From Magnetospirillum sulfuroxidans (GTDB taxonomy: Bacteria > Pseudomonadota > Alphaproteobacteria > Rhodospirillales > Magnetospirillaceae), in the NCBI RefSeq assembly GCF_018224925.1, contig NZ_JAGTUF010000008.1:84181-148180 (forward strand): a stretch of 64,000 nucleotides of DNA, given 5' to 3'. The notes below the pieces were generated by a model that saw only the letters and a list, made by a program, of their open reading frames with translations, was not told the DNA's origin and did not search any database. A program made the translations under genes and the position numbers. Position 1 is the stretch's first letter, and every line of letters begins with the position of its first letter. This document shows positions 25,494 through 33,532 of this stretch, piece after piece.

Positions 25494-26831
25494 ATGAAAT
25501 ATCAATCGCAAAAGGTGGCGCTGTATTATTTCGCCGGCGCCTTGGCCTTGTTCGTCGCCCAGGTGCTGTTCGGCACCTTACTCGGCACTGTGGTGGTCGC
25601 GCCCAATTTCCTGGCCGATCTGGTTCCCTTCAACATCTTGCGCATGATCCACACCAACGCCTTGATCGTTTGGCTGTTGATGGGATTTTTCGGTTGCGCC
25701 TATTACCTTATTCCAGAAGAGGCGGAAACCGAGCTGCACAGCCCTAAGCTGGCGGTGATCCAATTCTGGCTGTTCCTGTTCGGGGCCGCCGCCGCCGTGG
25801 TCGGTTATCTGTTCAAGATTCACGAAGGCCGTGAATTTTTGGAACAGCCCCTGTGGATCAAGCTGGCCATTGTCGTCGTCGCCTTGATGTTCTTGTACAA
25901 CGTCACCATGACGGTGTTGAAGGGCCGCAAGACCGCCATCACCAACATCTTGTTGTTGGGGTTGTGGGGCATCGCCATCTTCTTCCTGTTCTCGCTCTAT
26001 AACCCGAATAATCTGGTTCTCGACAAGATGTTCTGGTGGTGGGTCGTGCATCTGTGGGTGGAAGGCGTGTGGGAATTGGTCATGGCCTCGGTGCTGGCCT
26101 TCCTGATGATCAAGCTGACCGGCGTCGATCGTGAAATCGTCGAAAAGTGGCTGTACGTCATCGTCGCCATGGCCTTGTTCTCGGGGATCTTGGGCACGGG
26201 GCACCATTATTACTGGATCGGCACCCCGGCCTATTGGCAGTGGATCGGTTCCGTCTTCTCGACCCTGGAAGTCCTGCCGTTCTTCGCCATGGTGGTGTTC
26301 ACCTTCTACATGGTGTGGAAAGGGGGGCGCAGCCATCCCAACAAGGCGGCGCTGCTGTGGGCCTTGGGCTGTTCGGCTTTCGCCTTCTTCGGCGCCGGTG
26401 TGTGGGGTTTCTTGCACACGCTTGCTCCCATCAACTATTACACCCACGGCACCCAGGTTACCGCCGCCCATGGTCATCTGGCCTTCTACGGCGCCTATGT
26501 CATGCTGAACATCGCCATGTTCACCTATGCCATGCCGTTGATCCTGAAGCGTGAGCCCTATAACCAATTGCTCAATATGTGGGGCTTTTGGATCACTTCG
26601 GGCGCGGTGTCGTTCATGACCTTTGCCCTGACCTTCGCCGGTGTGGTGCAAACCCATCTGCAACGCGTCATGGGCATGAGCTTCATGGATGTTCAGGACC
26701 AGTTGCAGTTGTTCTACCAGTTCCGTCTTGGCGCCGGTCTGTTCACTCTGCTGGGTGTGCTGCTGATCGTCTGGTCGCTGGTGGTTCCGGGCAAGGCCAA
26801 GCAGGCCGCCGGCTATCAAGCCGCCGAGTAA
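25494..26831 (+). CDS. norB: Nitric oxide reductase subunit B
   Basis: A 445-residue, about 12-helix haem-copper-oxidase relative. Recognisable ligand segments are the low-spin haem His in RMIHTNALIVWLLMGFFGCA, the active-site HHYYWIGTPAYWQW (two adjacent His for FeB) and HGTQVTAAHGHLAFYGAYVM (haem b3 and b ligands). Conserved Glu residues characteristic of cNOR occur in the WVEGVWELVMASVLAF segment. With NorC it reduces 2 NO to N2O. A GGGAGG ribosome site precedes the ATG, and a strong terminator follows 19 bases after the stop. Confidence 0.97.
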   Translation: MKYQSQKVALYYFAGALALFVAQVLFGTLLGTVVVAPNFLADLVPFNILRMIHTNALIVWLLMGFFGCAYYLIPEEAETELHSPKLAVIQFWLFLFGAAAAVVGYLFKIHEGREFLEQPLWIKLAIVVVALMFLYNVTMTVLKGRKTAITNILLLGLWGIAIFFLFSLYNPNNLVLDKMFWWWVVHLWVEGVWELVMASVLAFLMIKLTGVDREIVEKWLYVIVAMALFSGILGTGHHYYWIGTPAYWQWIGSVFSTLEVLPFFAMVVFTFYMVWKGGRSHPNKAALLWALGCSAFAFFGAGVWGFLHTLAPINYYTHGTQVTAAHGHLAFYGAYVMLNIAMFTYAMPLILKREPYNQLLNMWGFWITSGAVSFMTFALTFAGVVQTHLQRVMGMSFMDVQDQLQLFYQFRLGAGLFTLLGVLLIVWSLVVPGKAKQAAGYQAAE

Positions 26832-26850
26832 GCTTTTAGCCTCGTCAAAG

Positions 26851-26888
26851 GGGGTGGCCGCCGCATCGTCGGCCACCCCTGTTTTTTT
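26851..26888 (+). terminator. Intrinsic terminator between norB and norQ
   Basis: A 10-bp stem GGGGTGGCCG / CGGCCACCCC (26851-26860 with 26870-26879) followed by TGTTTTTTT. The norQ ribosome site begins directly after it, so norQD expression would depend on read-through or a second promoter. Confidence 0.85.
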
Positions 26889-26900
26889 GGAGTTGCGGTG

Positions 26901-27677
26901 ATGGATATCCCGTTTTATCTGCCGGTGGGCAATGAATGCACCGTGTTCGAGCTGGCTTTCCGCCACAAGTTGCCCTTGTTGTTGAAGGGGCCGACCGGCT
27001 GCGGCAAGACCCGTTTCGTTGCTCATATGGCGGCGAAACTGCAAAAGAGCCTGCATACGGTATCGTGCCATGACGACCTGACCGCCGCCGATTTGACCGG
27101 GCGTTATCTGCTGAAGGGCGGCGACACGGTGTGGACCGATGGACCGCTGACCAATGCCGTGCGTCATGGCGGCATCTGCTATCTGGACGAAGTGGTGGAA
27201 GCGCGCAAGGACGTCACCGTGGTGCTGCATCCGCTGACCGATGACCGCCGATTGTTGCCGCTTGACCGCACCGGTGAATTGCTGGAAGCCCCCGATGATT
27301 TCATGCTGGTGGTGTCCTATAACCCCGGCTACCAGAATGTGTTGAAGCAGTTAAAGCCATCGACCCGGCAACGTTTTGTCGCCATCGAGTTCGACTTTCC
27401 GCCGGCGGAGGTGGAATGCGCGGTGGTGGTCGAGGAAACCGGCCTGGATGCCGACCGGGTGGGCCAATTGGTGCGTCTGGCCGGGCGCTTGCGGGCGATG
27501 AAGGGCCACGATCTGGAAGAAGGGGTTTCCACCCGTCTGCTGGTCTATTGCGCCACCTTGATCAAGGCCGGCCTCGGCCTGCGCGAAGCGGTGCAAGCGG
27601 CGATGATCGAGCCGTTGACCGATGATCTGGATGTGAAAAAGGGGCTGGACGAAGTGGTTCTGGCGGTCTTCGGATAA
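26901..27677 (+). CDS. norQ: NorQ/CbbQ-type AAA+ ATPase
   Basis: A 258-residue MoxR-class AAA+ protein. The Walker A is LLKGPTGCGKTRFVAHMAAKL, the Walker B GGICYLDEVVEARKD, the sensor region VVSYNPGYQNVLKQLKPSTRQ, and the CbbQ C-terminal tail carries GVSTRLLVYCATLI. NorQ acts with NorD to activate the NorB centre, probably by helping iron insertion. The ATG at 26901 is preferred over the GTG at 26898 because of spacing from GGAG. norD follows after 6 bases. Confidence 0.93.
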   Translation: MDIPFYLPVGNECTVFELAFRHKLPLLLKGPTGCGKTRFVAHMAAKLQKSLHTVSCHDDLTAADLTGRYLLKGGDTVWTDGPLTNAVRHGGICYLDEVVEARKDVTVVLHPLTDDRRLLPLDRTGELLEAPDDFMLVVSYNPGYQNVLKQLKPSTRQRFVAIEFDFPPAEVECAVVVEETGLDADRVGQLVRLAGRLRAMKGHDLEEGVSTRLLVYCATLIKAGLGLREAVQAAMIEPLTDDLDVKKGLDEVVLAVFG

Positions 27678-27683
27678 CCGGCC

Positions 27684-29579
27684 ATGTCCGTTCTGCAAGG
27701 CCTGGAACTGGAAGAAAAAGTCGGCCGCCTGTGGCATCGGCTGGTGGGGGAAAAGCATTCCTGGCCCCGCTATCCCGAAGCTGGCGTCCCGCTTGATCAC
27801 GTGCGCGGTCAATTGGCGGTGTTCTTTCGCGGTCTGGGCGGCGATGGCGGCATCAGCATCACCTCGTCCAGTCTGAAGACTTCGACCCACCGGCTAAGCT
27901 GGAAACAGCGTGTCGGCATGGATGACGAGCGTCTGGCGGTGTCCAGCCGCGACGAGGTGTCGCTGTCGCTGCCCGATTGCATCGAATTTTTCGCGGACCC
28001 GGAACTGAACCGCGCCTTGTATTTCTGGCTGGCGGCGTTCTTCGCCGTGCTGCCGCCGGCTGCGGCGACTGAGACCGACCCGTTGGCCGCCGACCTGGCT
28101 TTTCTGAGCCGTGCGGCCGAGGCCTCGGCTGTGGTTCTGGCGCAATTCCCCGGTTTGCGGCCCCGCCATGCCGCCTTGTGCGCCGCCTTGCTGGCGGCGC
28201 GGCCGCTGCGCCGGTTGAATGGGGTCGAGGCCGAGGTCGAGGCTTTGGTCGTCGCCATGCTGCGCGGCCAGCCTTTGCCGGTCTGGCCGGCCCTTGCCGC
28301 CGCCGCCGGCTATAAGCCGTTCCTGCCGGTGCCGCTATGGGGCGAGGCGCTGCATCGTCCGCCGGAAGCCCGGCCCGAGGATGCCGAGGATTCCCAGCCC
28401 GGCGGCAAAAAAGAGGAACAAGATGATCAGAACAAGCGGCGTCGGGCCGAACGCAAACGGCAAGATAACGCCGACCGCAAGGACCCGCTGATCCTTAATC
28501 GCTTCGAGAAGATTCTGGCCTTTGCCGACATGGTCAACGTCAATCGCGGCGCCGATGACCCGGACGAGGAAGAGGCCAAGAAAGCCGCCGACGAGATGGA
28601 TAAGATCACCATCTCCAGCCACGGCAAGAAGGCGGCGACCAAGCTGAAATTCGACCTTGACCTGCCACCCGAGGCCACCGACGTCACTCGCCTGACCGGC
28701 ACCCATCTATACCCGGAATGGGATCATCGCGCCGCTTGCTACCACAAGGATCATTGCCAGGTGCATGTGGGAGTGGCGGCCGATGACAGCGATGATGTCT
28801 GGCGGCCCGATGCCCAGGCCAAGCGCCGGATCCGTCAGGTCAAACGCCAGTTCGAGGCGCTGCGGACCAAGGCCCAGGTTTTACGGGCCCAGGTCGATGG
28901 CGGCGAGTTGGACATGGAGGCGCTGGTCCGCGCCCGCTCGGATTTGATCGCCTCGGGTCAAGGCTCGGATCGGGTTTACATGCAGCGCCGGCCGATGGAG
29001 CGGGACCTCGCCGTCGCCGTGCTGGTCGATGCCAGCTTGTCCACCGATGCCTGGATCGAGAACCGCCGGGTGCTGGACGTGGAAAAGGAAGCTTTGGCGG
29101 TGTTCAGTCACGGTCTGGCCGCCTGTGACGACAGCTTCGCCATCCATACCTTTACCTCGCGCAAACGCGGCTGGGTCAAAATCGACACGATCAAGGATTT
29201 TGACGAGGAATTCGGGGATCGGGTCATGCGCCGCATCGGCGCCATCAAGCCGGGCTATTACACCCGCATCGGGACAGCGATCCGCCATGTCACCGCCGAA
29301 TTGGATAAACGGCCCAACCGGCATCGCTTGCTGTTGGTCATCACCGACGGCAAACCCAACGACATCGATCATTACGAAGGTCGTTACGGCATCGAGGACA
29401 CCGCAAAAGCCATCCACGAGGCCAGGGCCAAGGGCATGGCGGTATTCGGCGTCACCATTGACAAGAAGGCCCAGGCCTATTTCCCCCGCCTGTTCGGACG
29501 CGGCTCCTACGCCATTGTCCACCATCTGGCCCAATTGACGGCGGCTTTGCCGCGGATTTACCGGCATCTGGTCGGGTAG
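27684..29579 (+). CDS. norD: NorD, von Willebrand A domain protein for nitric oxide reductase activation
   Basis: A 631-residue protein. The N-terminal half is helical and the middle (about 230-300) is highly charged and low in complexity (GGKKEEQDDQNKRRRAERKR). The C-terminal VWA domain (about 440-625) has the MIDAS motif D-A-S-L-S-T in AVLVDASLSTDAWIENRR, plus the conserved GYYTRIGTAIRH and TDGKPNDIDHYEGRYGIEDT. NorD partners with the NorQ ATPase as a chaperone pair. The gene ends the nor cluster; a perfect 16-bp hairpin follows 23 bases after the stop. Confidence 0.93.
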   Translation: MSVLQGLELEEKVGRLWHRLVGEKHSWPRYPEAGVPLDHVRGQLAVFFRGLGGDGGISITSSSLKTSTHRLSWKQRVGMDDERLAVSSRDEVSLSLPDCIEFFADPELNRALYFWLAAFFAVLPPAAATETDPLAADLAFLSRAAEASAVVLAQFPGLRPRHAALCAALLAARPLRRLNGVEAEVEALVVAMLRGQPLPVWPALAAAAGYKPFLPVPLWGEALHRPPEARPEDAEDSQPGGKKEEQDDQNKRRRAERKRQDNADRKDPLILNRFEKILAFADMVNVNRGADDPDEEEAKKAADEMDKITISSHGKKAATKLKFDLDLPPEATDVTRLTGTHLYPEWDHRAACYHKDHCQVHVGVAADDSDDVWRPDAQAKRRIRQVKRQFEALRTKAQVLRAQVDGGELDMEALVRARSDLIASGQGSDRVYMQRRPMERDLAVAVLVDASLSTDAWIENRRVLDVEKEALAVFSHGLAACDDSFAIHTFTSRKRGWVKIDTIKDFDEEFGDRVMRRIGAIKPGYYTRIGTAIRHVTAELDKRPNRHRLLLVITDGKPNDIDHYEGRYGIEDTAKAIHEARAKGMAVFGVTIDKKAQAYFPRLFGRGSYAIVHHLAQLTAALPRIYRHLVG

Positions 29580-29601
29580 GACACGATTTCGTGATTTTGC
29601 C

Positions 29602-29637
29602 GGCTGCCTCAGACAGACGTTTCTGTCTGAGGCAGCC
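29602..29637. repeat. Perfect 16-bp inverted repeat after norD
   Basis: GGCTGCCTCAGACAGA and its exact complement flank a 4-base loop (29602-29617 and 29622-29637). No T-run follows on either strand, so it is either a T-less terminator or an mRNA 3'-end stabiliser for norD. Confidence 0.7.
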
Positions 29638-29644
29638 CACCAAG

Positions 29645-29674
29645 AAAAAGGCCGCATCCCCAAGGAATGCGGCC
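29645..29674 (-). terminator. Intrinsic terminator for the cysK-sseA transcript
   Basis: Read on the minus strand: stem GGCCGCAT / ATGCGGCC (29667-29674 with 29650-29657), followed by TTTTT (29649-29645). It lies 20 bases after the sseA stop. Confidence 0.75.
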
Positions 29675-29693
29675 CGAATGCAGCATTATGGGG

Positions 29694-30551
29694 TCAGCCG
29701 GCCTCGACTGGGGCACCGTCCTTGTTGCCCCATTCCGACCACGAGCCGTCATAGACGGCGACGTCCTTATGGCCCATCAGGTACAGGCCCAAGGCGACGA
29801 CGCAGGCGGTGACGCCTGAGCCGCAGGTGGTGGTGATCGGCTTGGACATGTCGATGCCGGCCTCGGCGAAGATGGCCTGCAACTCGCTCGCCGGCTTCAT
29901 GGTCCGCTCGCGTTCGTCGATCAGACTTTGCACCGGCACGTTCAGCGCGCCGGGCATGTGGCCGACCTGTTTGACCGGCCACGGCTCGCCATCAACGCCT
30001 TGAAAGCGTCCGGTGGCGCGGGCATCGACGATCTGTTCGCGCTTGCTGTCGACATTGGCCAGCATGTGGTCGTAATCGCGCACCAGCGTCTGGTTGACGT
30101 GAGGGATGAAGTGGCGGTCACGCGGGATCGGCGGCAAATCCTCGGTGGCGCGTTGCTCACGCAGCCATTTGGGCAGGCCGCCATCCAGCACGCAAACGTC
30201 GCGGTGGCCGAAGACGCGGAACATCCACCACACGCGGGCGGCGGCGCTGCCGAACCCGGTGCTGTCATAGATGACGACCTTGTTGCCGTTGCCCAGGCCC
30301 ATCTTGCGGACCTTGCTGGCGAATTTTTCCGGCGCCGGCAGCATGTGCGGCAGTGAGGCGCCGCTGTCGGCCACGTCGTCGATGTCGAAGAATACGGCGC
30401 CGGGGATGTGTTCGGCGTCGTATTCCTCGCGGCCGTTGCGGTTGGCGCTGGGCGGATACCAGCTGGCATCGACGATGCGGACATCCGGAGCCTTTAAATG
30501 GTCAGCAAGCCATTGGGTGGAAACAAGGGCATCCGGATTGACATAATTCAT
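29694..30551 (-). CDS. sseA: 3-mercaptopyruvate sulfurtransferase
   Basis: A 285-residue tandem rhodanese protein from the ATG at 30551. The N-terminal inactive domain shows VRIVDASWYPPSANRNGREEY and HIPGAVFFDIDDVAD. The C-terminal catalytic domain has the active-site loop CGSGVTA in ITTTCGSGVTACVVAL, whose CGSGVT form marks mercaptopyruvate sulfurtransferase rather than thiosulfate sulfurtransferase (CRxGxR/K). It uses mercaptopyruvate from cysteine breakdown. It lies 20 bases downstream of the cysteine synthase gene in one transcription unit. Confidence 0.92.
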   Translation of the reverse strand: MNYVNPDALVSTQWLADHLKAPDVRIVDASWYPPSANRNGREEYDAEHIPGAVFFDIDDVADSGASLPHMLPAPEKFASKVRKMGLGNGNKVVIYDSTGFGSAAARVWWMFRVFGHRDVCVLDGGLPKWLREQRATEDLPPIPRDRHFIPHVNQTLVRDYDHMLANVDSKREQIVDARATGRFQGVDGEPWPVKQVGHMPGALNVPVQSLIDERERTMKPASELQAIFAEAGIDMSKPITTTCGSGVTACVVALGLYLMGHKDVAVYDGSWSEWGNKDGAPVEAG

Positions 30552-30571
30552 GGCGGCGTTTTTCCCATCGG

Positions 30572-31576
30572 TTATGCCAGCCATTCCGGAACGGGCAGGT
30601 TCTTTTCCCGCAGGAAGGCCGGGTTGAATAATTTGCTTTGATAGCGCGTACCATAATCGCACAACACTGTCACCACCGTATGGCCCGGACCCAGATCGCG
30701 GGCGACCTTGATGGCGGCCATGATGTTGATGCCGCTGGATCCGCCAACCACCAATCCCTCTTCGCGGATCAGGTCGAAGATCACCGGCAAGGCTTCCTCG
30801 TCGCTGACTTGGACTTGGCCGTCAATGGGGGCGCCGACCAGATTTTGGGTGATGCGGCCCTGGCCGATACCTTCGGTGATCGAGCTGCCCTCGGCCTTCA
30901 ATTCGCCATGGGCATAGAAATTGTACAGGGCCGAGCCCATGGGATCGGCCAGGACGATGCGGATATCCTTGTTCCGCTCTTTCAGCGCCAAGCCGATCCC
31001 CGCCAGGGTGCCGCCAGTGCCCACGGCACAGGTGAAGGCATCGACGCGGCCGTCGGTTTGCTCCCAGATTTCCGGGCCGGTGCTGCGGTAATGACCCTGG
31101 CGGTTGGCGACATTGTCGAATTGGTTGGCCCACAGCACGCCGGCCGATTCGGTCGCCGCCAGTTCTTGGGCCAGGGTTTCCGAATAGCGCACGTAATTGC
31201 CGGGATTGGCGTAAGGCACGGCCGGCACCAATCGCAGATCGGCGCCGACCAGCCGCAGCATGTCCTTTTTCTCTTGGCTTTGCGTTTCCGGCATGACGAT
31301 GACGGTGCGATAGCCGCGGGCATTGGCGACCAAGGCCAGGCCGATGCCGGTATTGCCGGCGGTGCCCTCGACGATGATCCCGCCGGGGGACAGCAAGCCT
31401 TTTTCCTCGGCGTCGGTGATGATGGCGAGGGCGGCGCGATCCTTGACCGAACCACCGGGATTAAGGAATTCGGCCTTGGCCAGGATGGTGCAGCCGGTGA
31501 TTTCCGAAGCGCGCTTGAGCTTGATCAGCGGGGTGTTGCCAATGGTGTCGGTAAAGCCTGCGCGTATCTGGGCCAT
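30572..31576 (-). CDS. cysK: Cysteine synthase A (O-acetylserine sulfhydrylase)
   Basis: A 334-residue fold-type II PLP enzyme from the ATG at 31576 (AGGATG site). The PLP lysine is Lys45 in NPGGSVKDRAALAI. The cofactor-phosphate loop GTGGTLAGIG, the substrate loop EGTAGNTGIGL and VVGGSSGINI are present. It joins O-acetylserine and sulfide to make cysteine, the last step of the sulfate pathway encoded at 13-18.6 kb. The TAGNTG loop and length fit the broad CysK/CysM group; the exact isozyme (OAS versus cystathionine-type) is inferred. The upstream 90 bases are AT-rich and probably hold the promoter. Confidence 0.9.
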   Translation of the reverse strand: MAQIRAGFTDTIGNTPLIKLKRASEITGCTILAKAEFLNPGGSVKDRAALAIITDAEEKGLLSPGGIIVEGTAGNTGIGLALVANARGYRTVIVMPETQSQEKKDMLRLVGADLRLVPAVPYANPGNYVRYSETLAQELAATESAGVLWANQFDNVANRQGHYRSTGPEIWEQTDGRVDAFTCAVGTGGTLAGIGLALKERNKDIRIVLADPMGSALYNFYAHGELKAEGSSITEGIGQGRITQNLVGAPIDGQVQVSDEEALPVIFDLIREEGLVVGGSSGINIMAAIKVARDLGPGHTVVTVLCDYGTRYQSKLFNPAFLREKNLPVPEWLA

Positions 31577-31666
31577 TTGCTTGCATCCTGAATTAAATAA
31601 CATTTCTAAAAACGATATATGATCTATTTGGCTTTAATCAATCCATTTTTGATGTGAAATGTGGGC

Positions 31667-31697
31667 AAAAAACACCCCGCCATGGTGGCGGGGTGTT
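31667..31697 (-). terminator. Intrinsic terminator for the ParA-CopD-Nudix transcript
   Basis: On the minus strand, an 11-bp stem AACACCCCGCC / GGCGGGGTGTT (31687-31697 with 31671-31681) is followed by a T-run (TTTTTTG). It lies just after the Nudix stop. Confidence 0.8.
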
Positions 31698-31701
31698 GAA
31701 C

Positions 31702-32313
31702 TCAGTCCAGCCAGCGGGCGCGGATGGTCTGCTTTTCCAGCATCAGCCACTGGACGGCGAGTACCGCCATGGAATTGCAGATACGTCCATCCTTGGTCAT
31801 TTCATAGGCTTCATCCGTCGGCAGGGTGAAGACGCGGATATCCTCCCCCTCATGCGCCAATCCGTGCAGGCCGTCGATGGTCGAAGCATCGACACGGGCG
31901 CAGAACAAGGCGCAGCTTTCCGACGAACCGCCGGCGGTGACCAGATATTTGCCGACCTCAATCATGTCGGTGGGCTCGGCCCCGGCTTCCTCGGCGCTTT
32001 CGCGCCGCGCCACGCCTTCGGGGGTTTCGCCCTCTTCGATGATGCCGGCGACGCATTCGACCAGCCACGGATACCAGCCCGCCGCCAGGGCGCCGGGGCG
32101 GAATTGTTCGATCATGGCGACGCGGTCGCGTTCGGGATCGTACAGCAACACCACCGAGGCATGGCCGCGCTCGAAAATCTCGCGCACGATTTCCTGGGTC
32201 CAGCCGCCGTCAAAGCGGCGATGGCGCAGGCGATAGCGGTCGATCTGGAAATAGCCCTTGAACACCGTGTCCTTGGCGATCAGCTCGACGTCGGCATCGG
32301 TGAAGCGGGTCAT
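31702..32313 (-). CDS. Nudix hydrolase, ADP-ribose pyrophosphatase type
   Basis: A 203-residue protein from the ATG at 32313. The Nudix box reads GIIEEGETPEGVARRESAEEAG (G-x5-E-x7-R-E-x2-E-E-x-G). The upstream VVLLYDPERDRVAMIEQFRPG and the C-terminal half match the ADP-ribose pyrophosphatase (NudF/TrgB-like) subfamily, including E.AEEAGAEP and a proline-containing specificity region. It would hydrolyse ADP-ribose to AMP and ribose 5-phosphate. It sits one base after the CopD-like gene, so translation is probably coupled. Confidence 0.88.
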   Translation of the reverse strand: MTRFTDADVELIAKDTVFKGYFQIDRYRLRHRRFDGGWTQEIVREIFERGHASVVLLYDPERDRVAMIEQFRPGALAAGWYPWLVECVAGIIEEGETPEGVARRESAEEAGAEPTDMIEVGKYLVTAGGSSESCALFCARVDASTIDGLHGLAHEGEDIRVFTLPTDEAYEMTKDGRICNSMAVLAVQWLMLEKQTIRARWLD

Positions 32314-32314
32314 G

Positions 32315-32785
32315 TCAATAGGCCCACAAGGTGCCGGTGGCGCCAATGGCGGTGGTGAACAGGCCCAGCACCAAATTGATGACGACGACGTGGCGGATGC
32401 GGTTGAGCGAGCCGGCGGCCTTGGTGTGTTCTTCGGTATCGACGCGGCGTTTGAATGCCTGGAACGGGCCAAAATACAGATAGACGAAATTGGCGACCAT
32501 GATCAGGCCGGTGATCTGCATGATGTCGATATGAATGGCGCCGCCGGTAAAGCCGCCGCGATACCCCAGGAACAATACGCCATAGCCGGTGGCCAGCAGG
32601 GCGATGATGGATAGCCACACCAAGGCGAAGAAGCGCGGCAGCACCCGCCGCCACAAGGCCAGACGCAAAGGCAGGGCCATGTCGGCCATGGCCGGGCGCA
32701 AAATGAAGTGTGCGAACAACATGCCGCCGACCCAAGCCAGGGAGGCGAGGGCATGGACGGCCAGGGCGAAAGCGTATGACAACAT
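32315..32785 (-). CDS. CopD-like membrane protein
   Basis: A 156-residue protein with four predicted helices: about 4-26 (AFALAVHALASLAWVGGMLFAHF), 50-72 (LVWLSIIALLATGYGVLFLG), 84-106 (IMQITGLIMVANFVYLYFG) and 132-154 (HVVVINLVLGLFTTAIGATG). The conserved His in the first helix and the overall layout match the CopD domain family, proposed to be copper or haem linked. It sits 12 bases after parA and 1 base before the Nudix gene in one minus-strand operon. Confidence 0.75.
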   Translation of the reverse strand: MLSYAFALAVHALASLAWVGGMLFAHFILRPAMADMALPLRLALWRRVLPRFFALVWLSIIALLATGYGVLFLGYRGGFTGGAIHIDIMQITGLIMVANFVYLYFGPFQAFKRRVDTEEHTKAAGSLNRIRHVVVINLVLGLFTTAIGATGTLWAY

Positions 32786-32797
32786 GGAGCGTTCCCT

Positions 32798-33439
32798 TTA
32801 AAGACCGAGCTTGGCGCCGATTTCAGCGGCCAGGGCCTTGATTTCCTTGGTTGCGGTATGGCGCGGATTGCTTTCCGCCACGCCTTTGCCTTCCATCATC
32901 GAAGCGGCGAAGGCGACGCGGTTGCCAAGAACGGTTTCCGCCACCGGCATTTCGGCTTGCAAGATCTTGGCTTTGACCGCGTCCACCAGCTTACCCTTGG
33001 GCGGCGTACGATTAAAGACGACGATGGCCGTGCTCTTTTCCTTTTTCGCCAGATCCAGCGTCGGTTGCGTCGCCCACAAATCCAACGGCGTCGGCTGCAT
33101 GGGAACCAAGATCAGGTCGGCGGCGCGGACGGCGATACGGACGTCGGTTTCGGCATGGGGCGGGCTGTCGATCAAGATCAGGTCAAGATCACGTTTCATG
33201 CGGTCCAATTCGGTGGCCAGACGCCAGCCCGAGGCCTGCAAGAAGGTGATGCCGCCGCCGGCTTCATCCACCAGCATCTTGCGCACCTCGAACCACATGG
33301 CCAACGATCCTTGCGGATCAATGTCGACCACCCCGACCCGTTTGCCGGCCAGGGCGAAGGTCACGGCCAATTGGGCGGTGATGGTGCTTTTGCCGGCTCC
33401 GCCCTTTTGCTGGGCGACGGTAATAGCCTTGGCCGACAT
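32798..33439 (-). CDS. Orphan ParA/MinD-type ATPase
   Basis: A 213-residue deviant Walker ATPase starting at the ATG at 33439 (AAGGGG site 9 bases upstream). The deviant Walker A is QQKGGAGKSTITAQLAV (K-G-G-x-G-K-[ST]), with switch I VVDIDPQGSLAMW and switch II LILIDSPPHAET. No ParB gene or parS-like site is adjacent. The protein is shorter than chromosomal ParA and resembles the ParA-like family used for cellular cargo positioning. It leads an operon with a CopD-like membrane protein and a Nudix hydrolase. Cargo is unknown. Confidence 0.88.
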   Translation of the reverse strand: MSAKAITVAQQKGGAGKSTITAQLAVTFALAGKRVGVVDIDPQGSLAMWFEVRKMLVDEAGGGITFLQASGWRLATELDRMKRDLDLILIDSPPHAETDVRIAVRAADLILVPMQPTPLDLWATQPTLDLAKKEKSTAIVVFNRTPPKGKLVDAVKAKILQAEMPVAETVLGNRVAFAASMMEGKGVAESNPRHTATKEIKALAAEIGAKLGL

Positions 33440-33532
33440 GCGCATGATCCCCTTGAAATTCACTTTGCCGATCAGGCTATCGGGTTTAGGCCATTTTGCA
33501 AGGGCGAGAACGTTTCAGCCCGGTTGCAGCGG

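Noticed and set aside
25578..27230. 550-codon open frame antisense to norB/norQ
   Set aside because: Product is His/Gln/Asp-rich with no motif; the plus strand codes NorB and NorQ with full signatures. Antisense frames are long here because of high GC.
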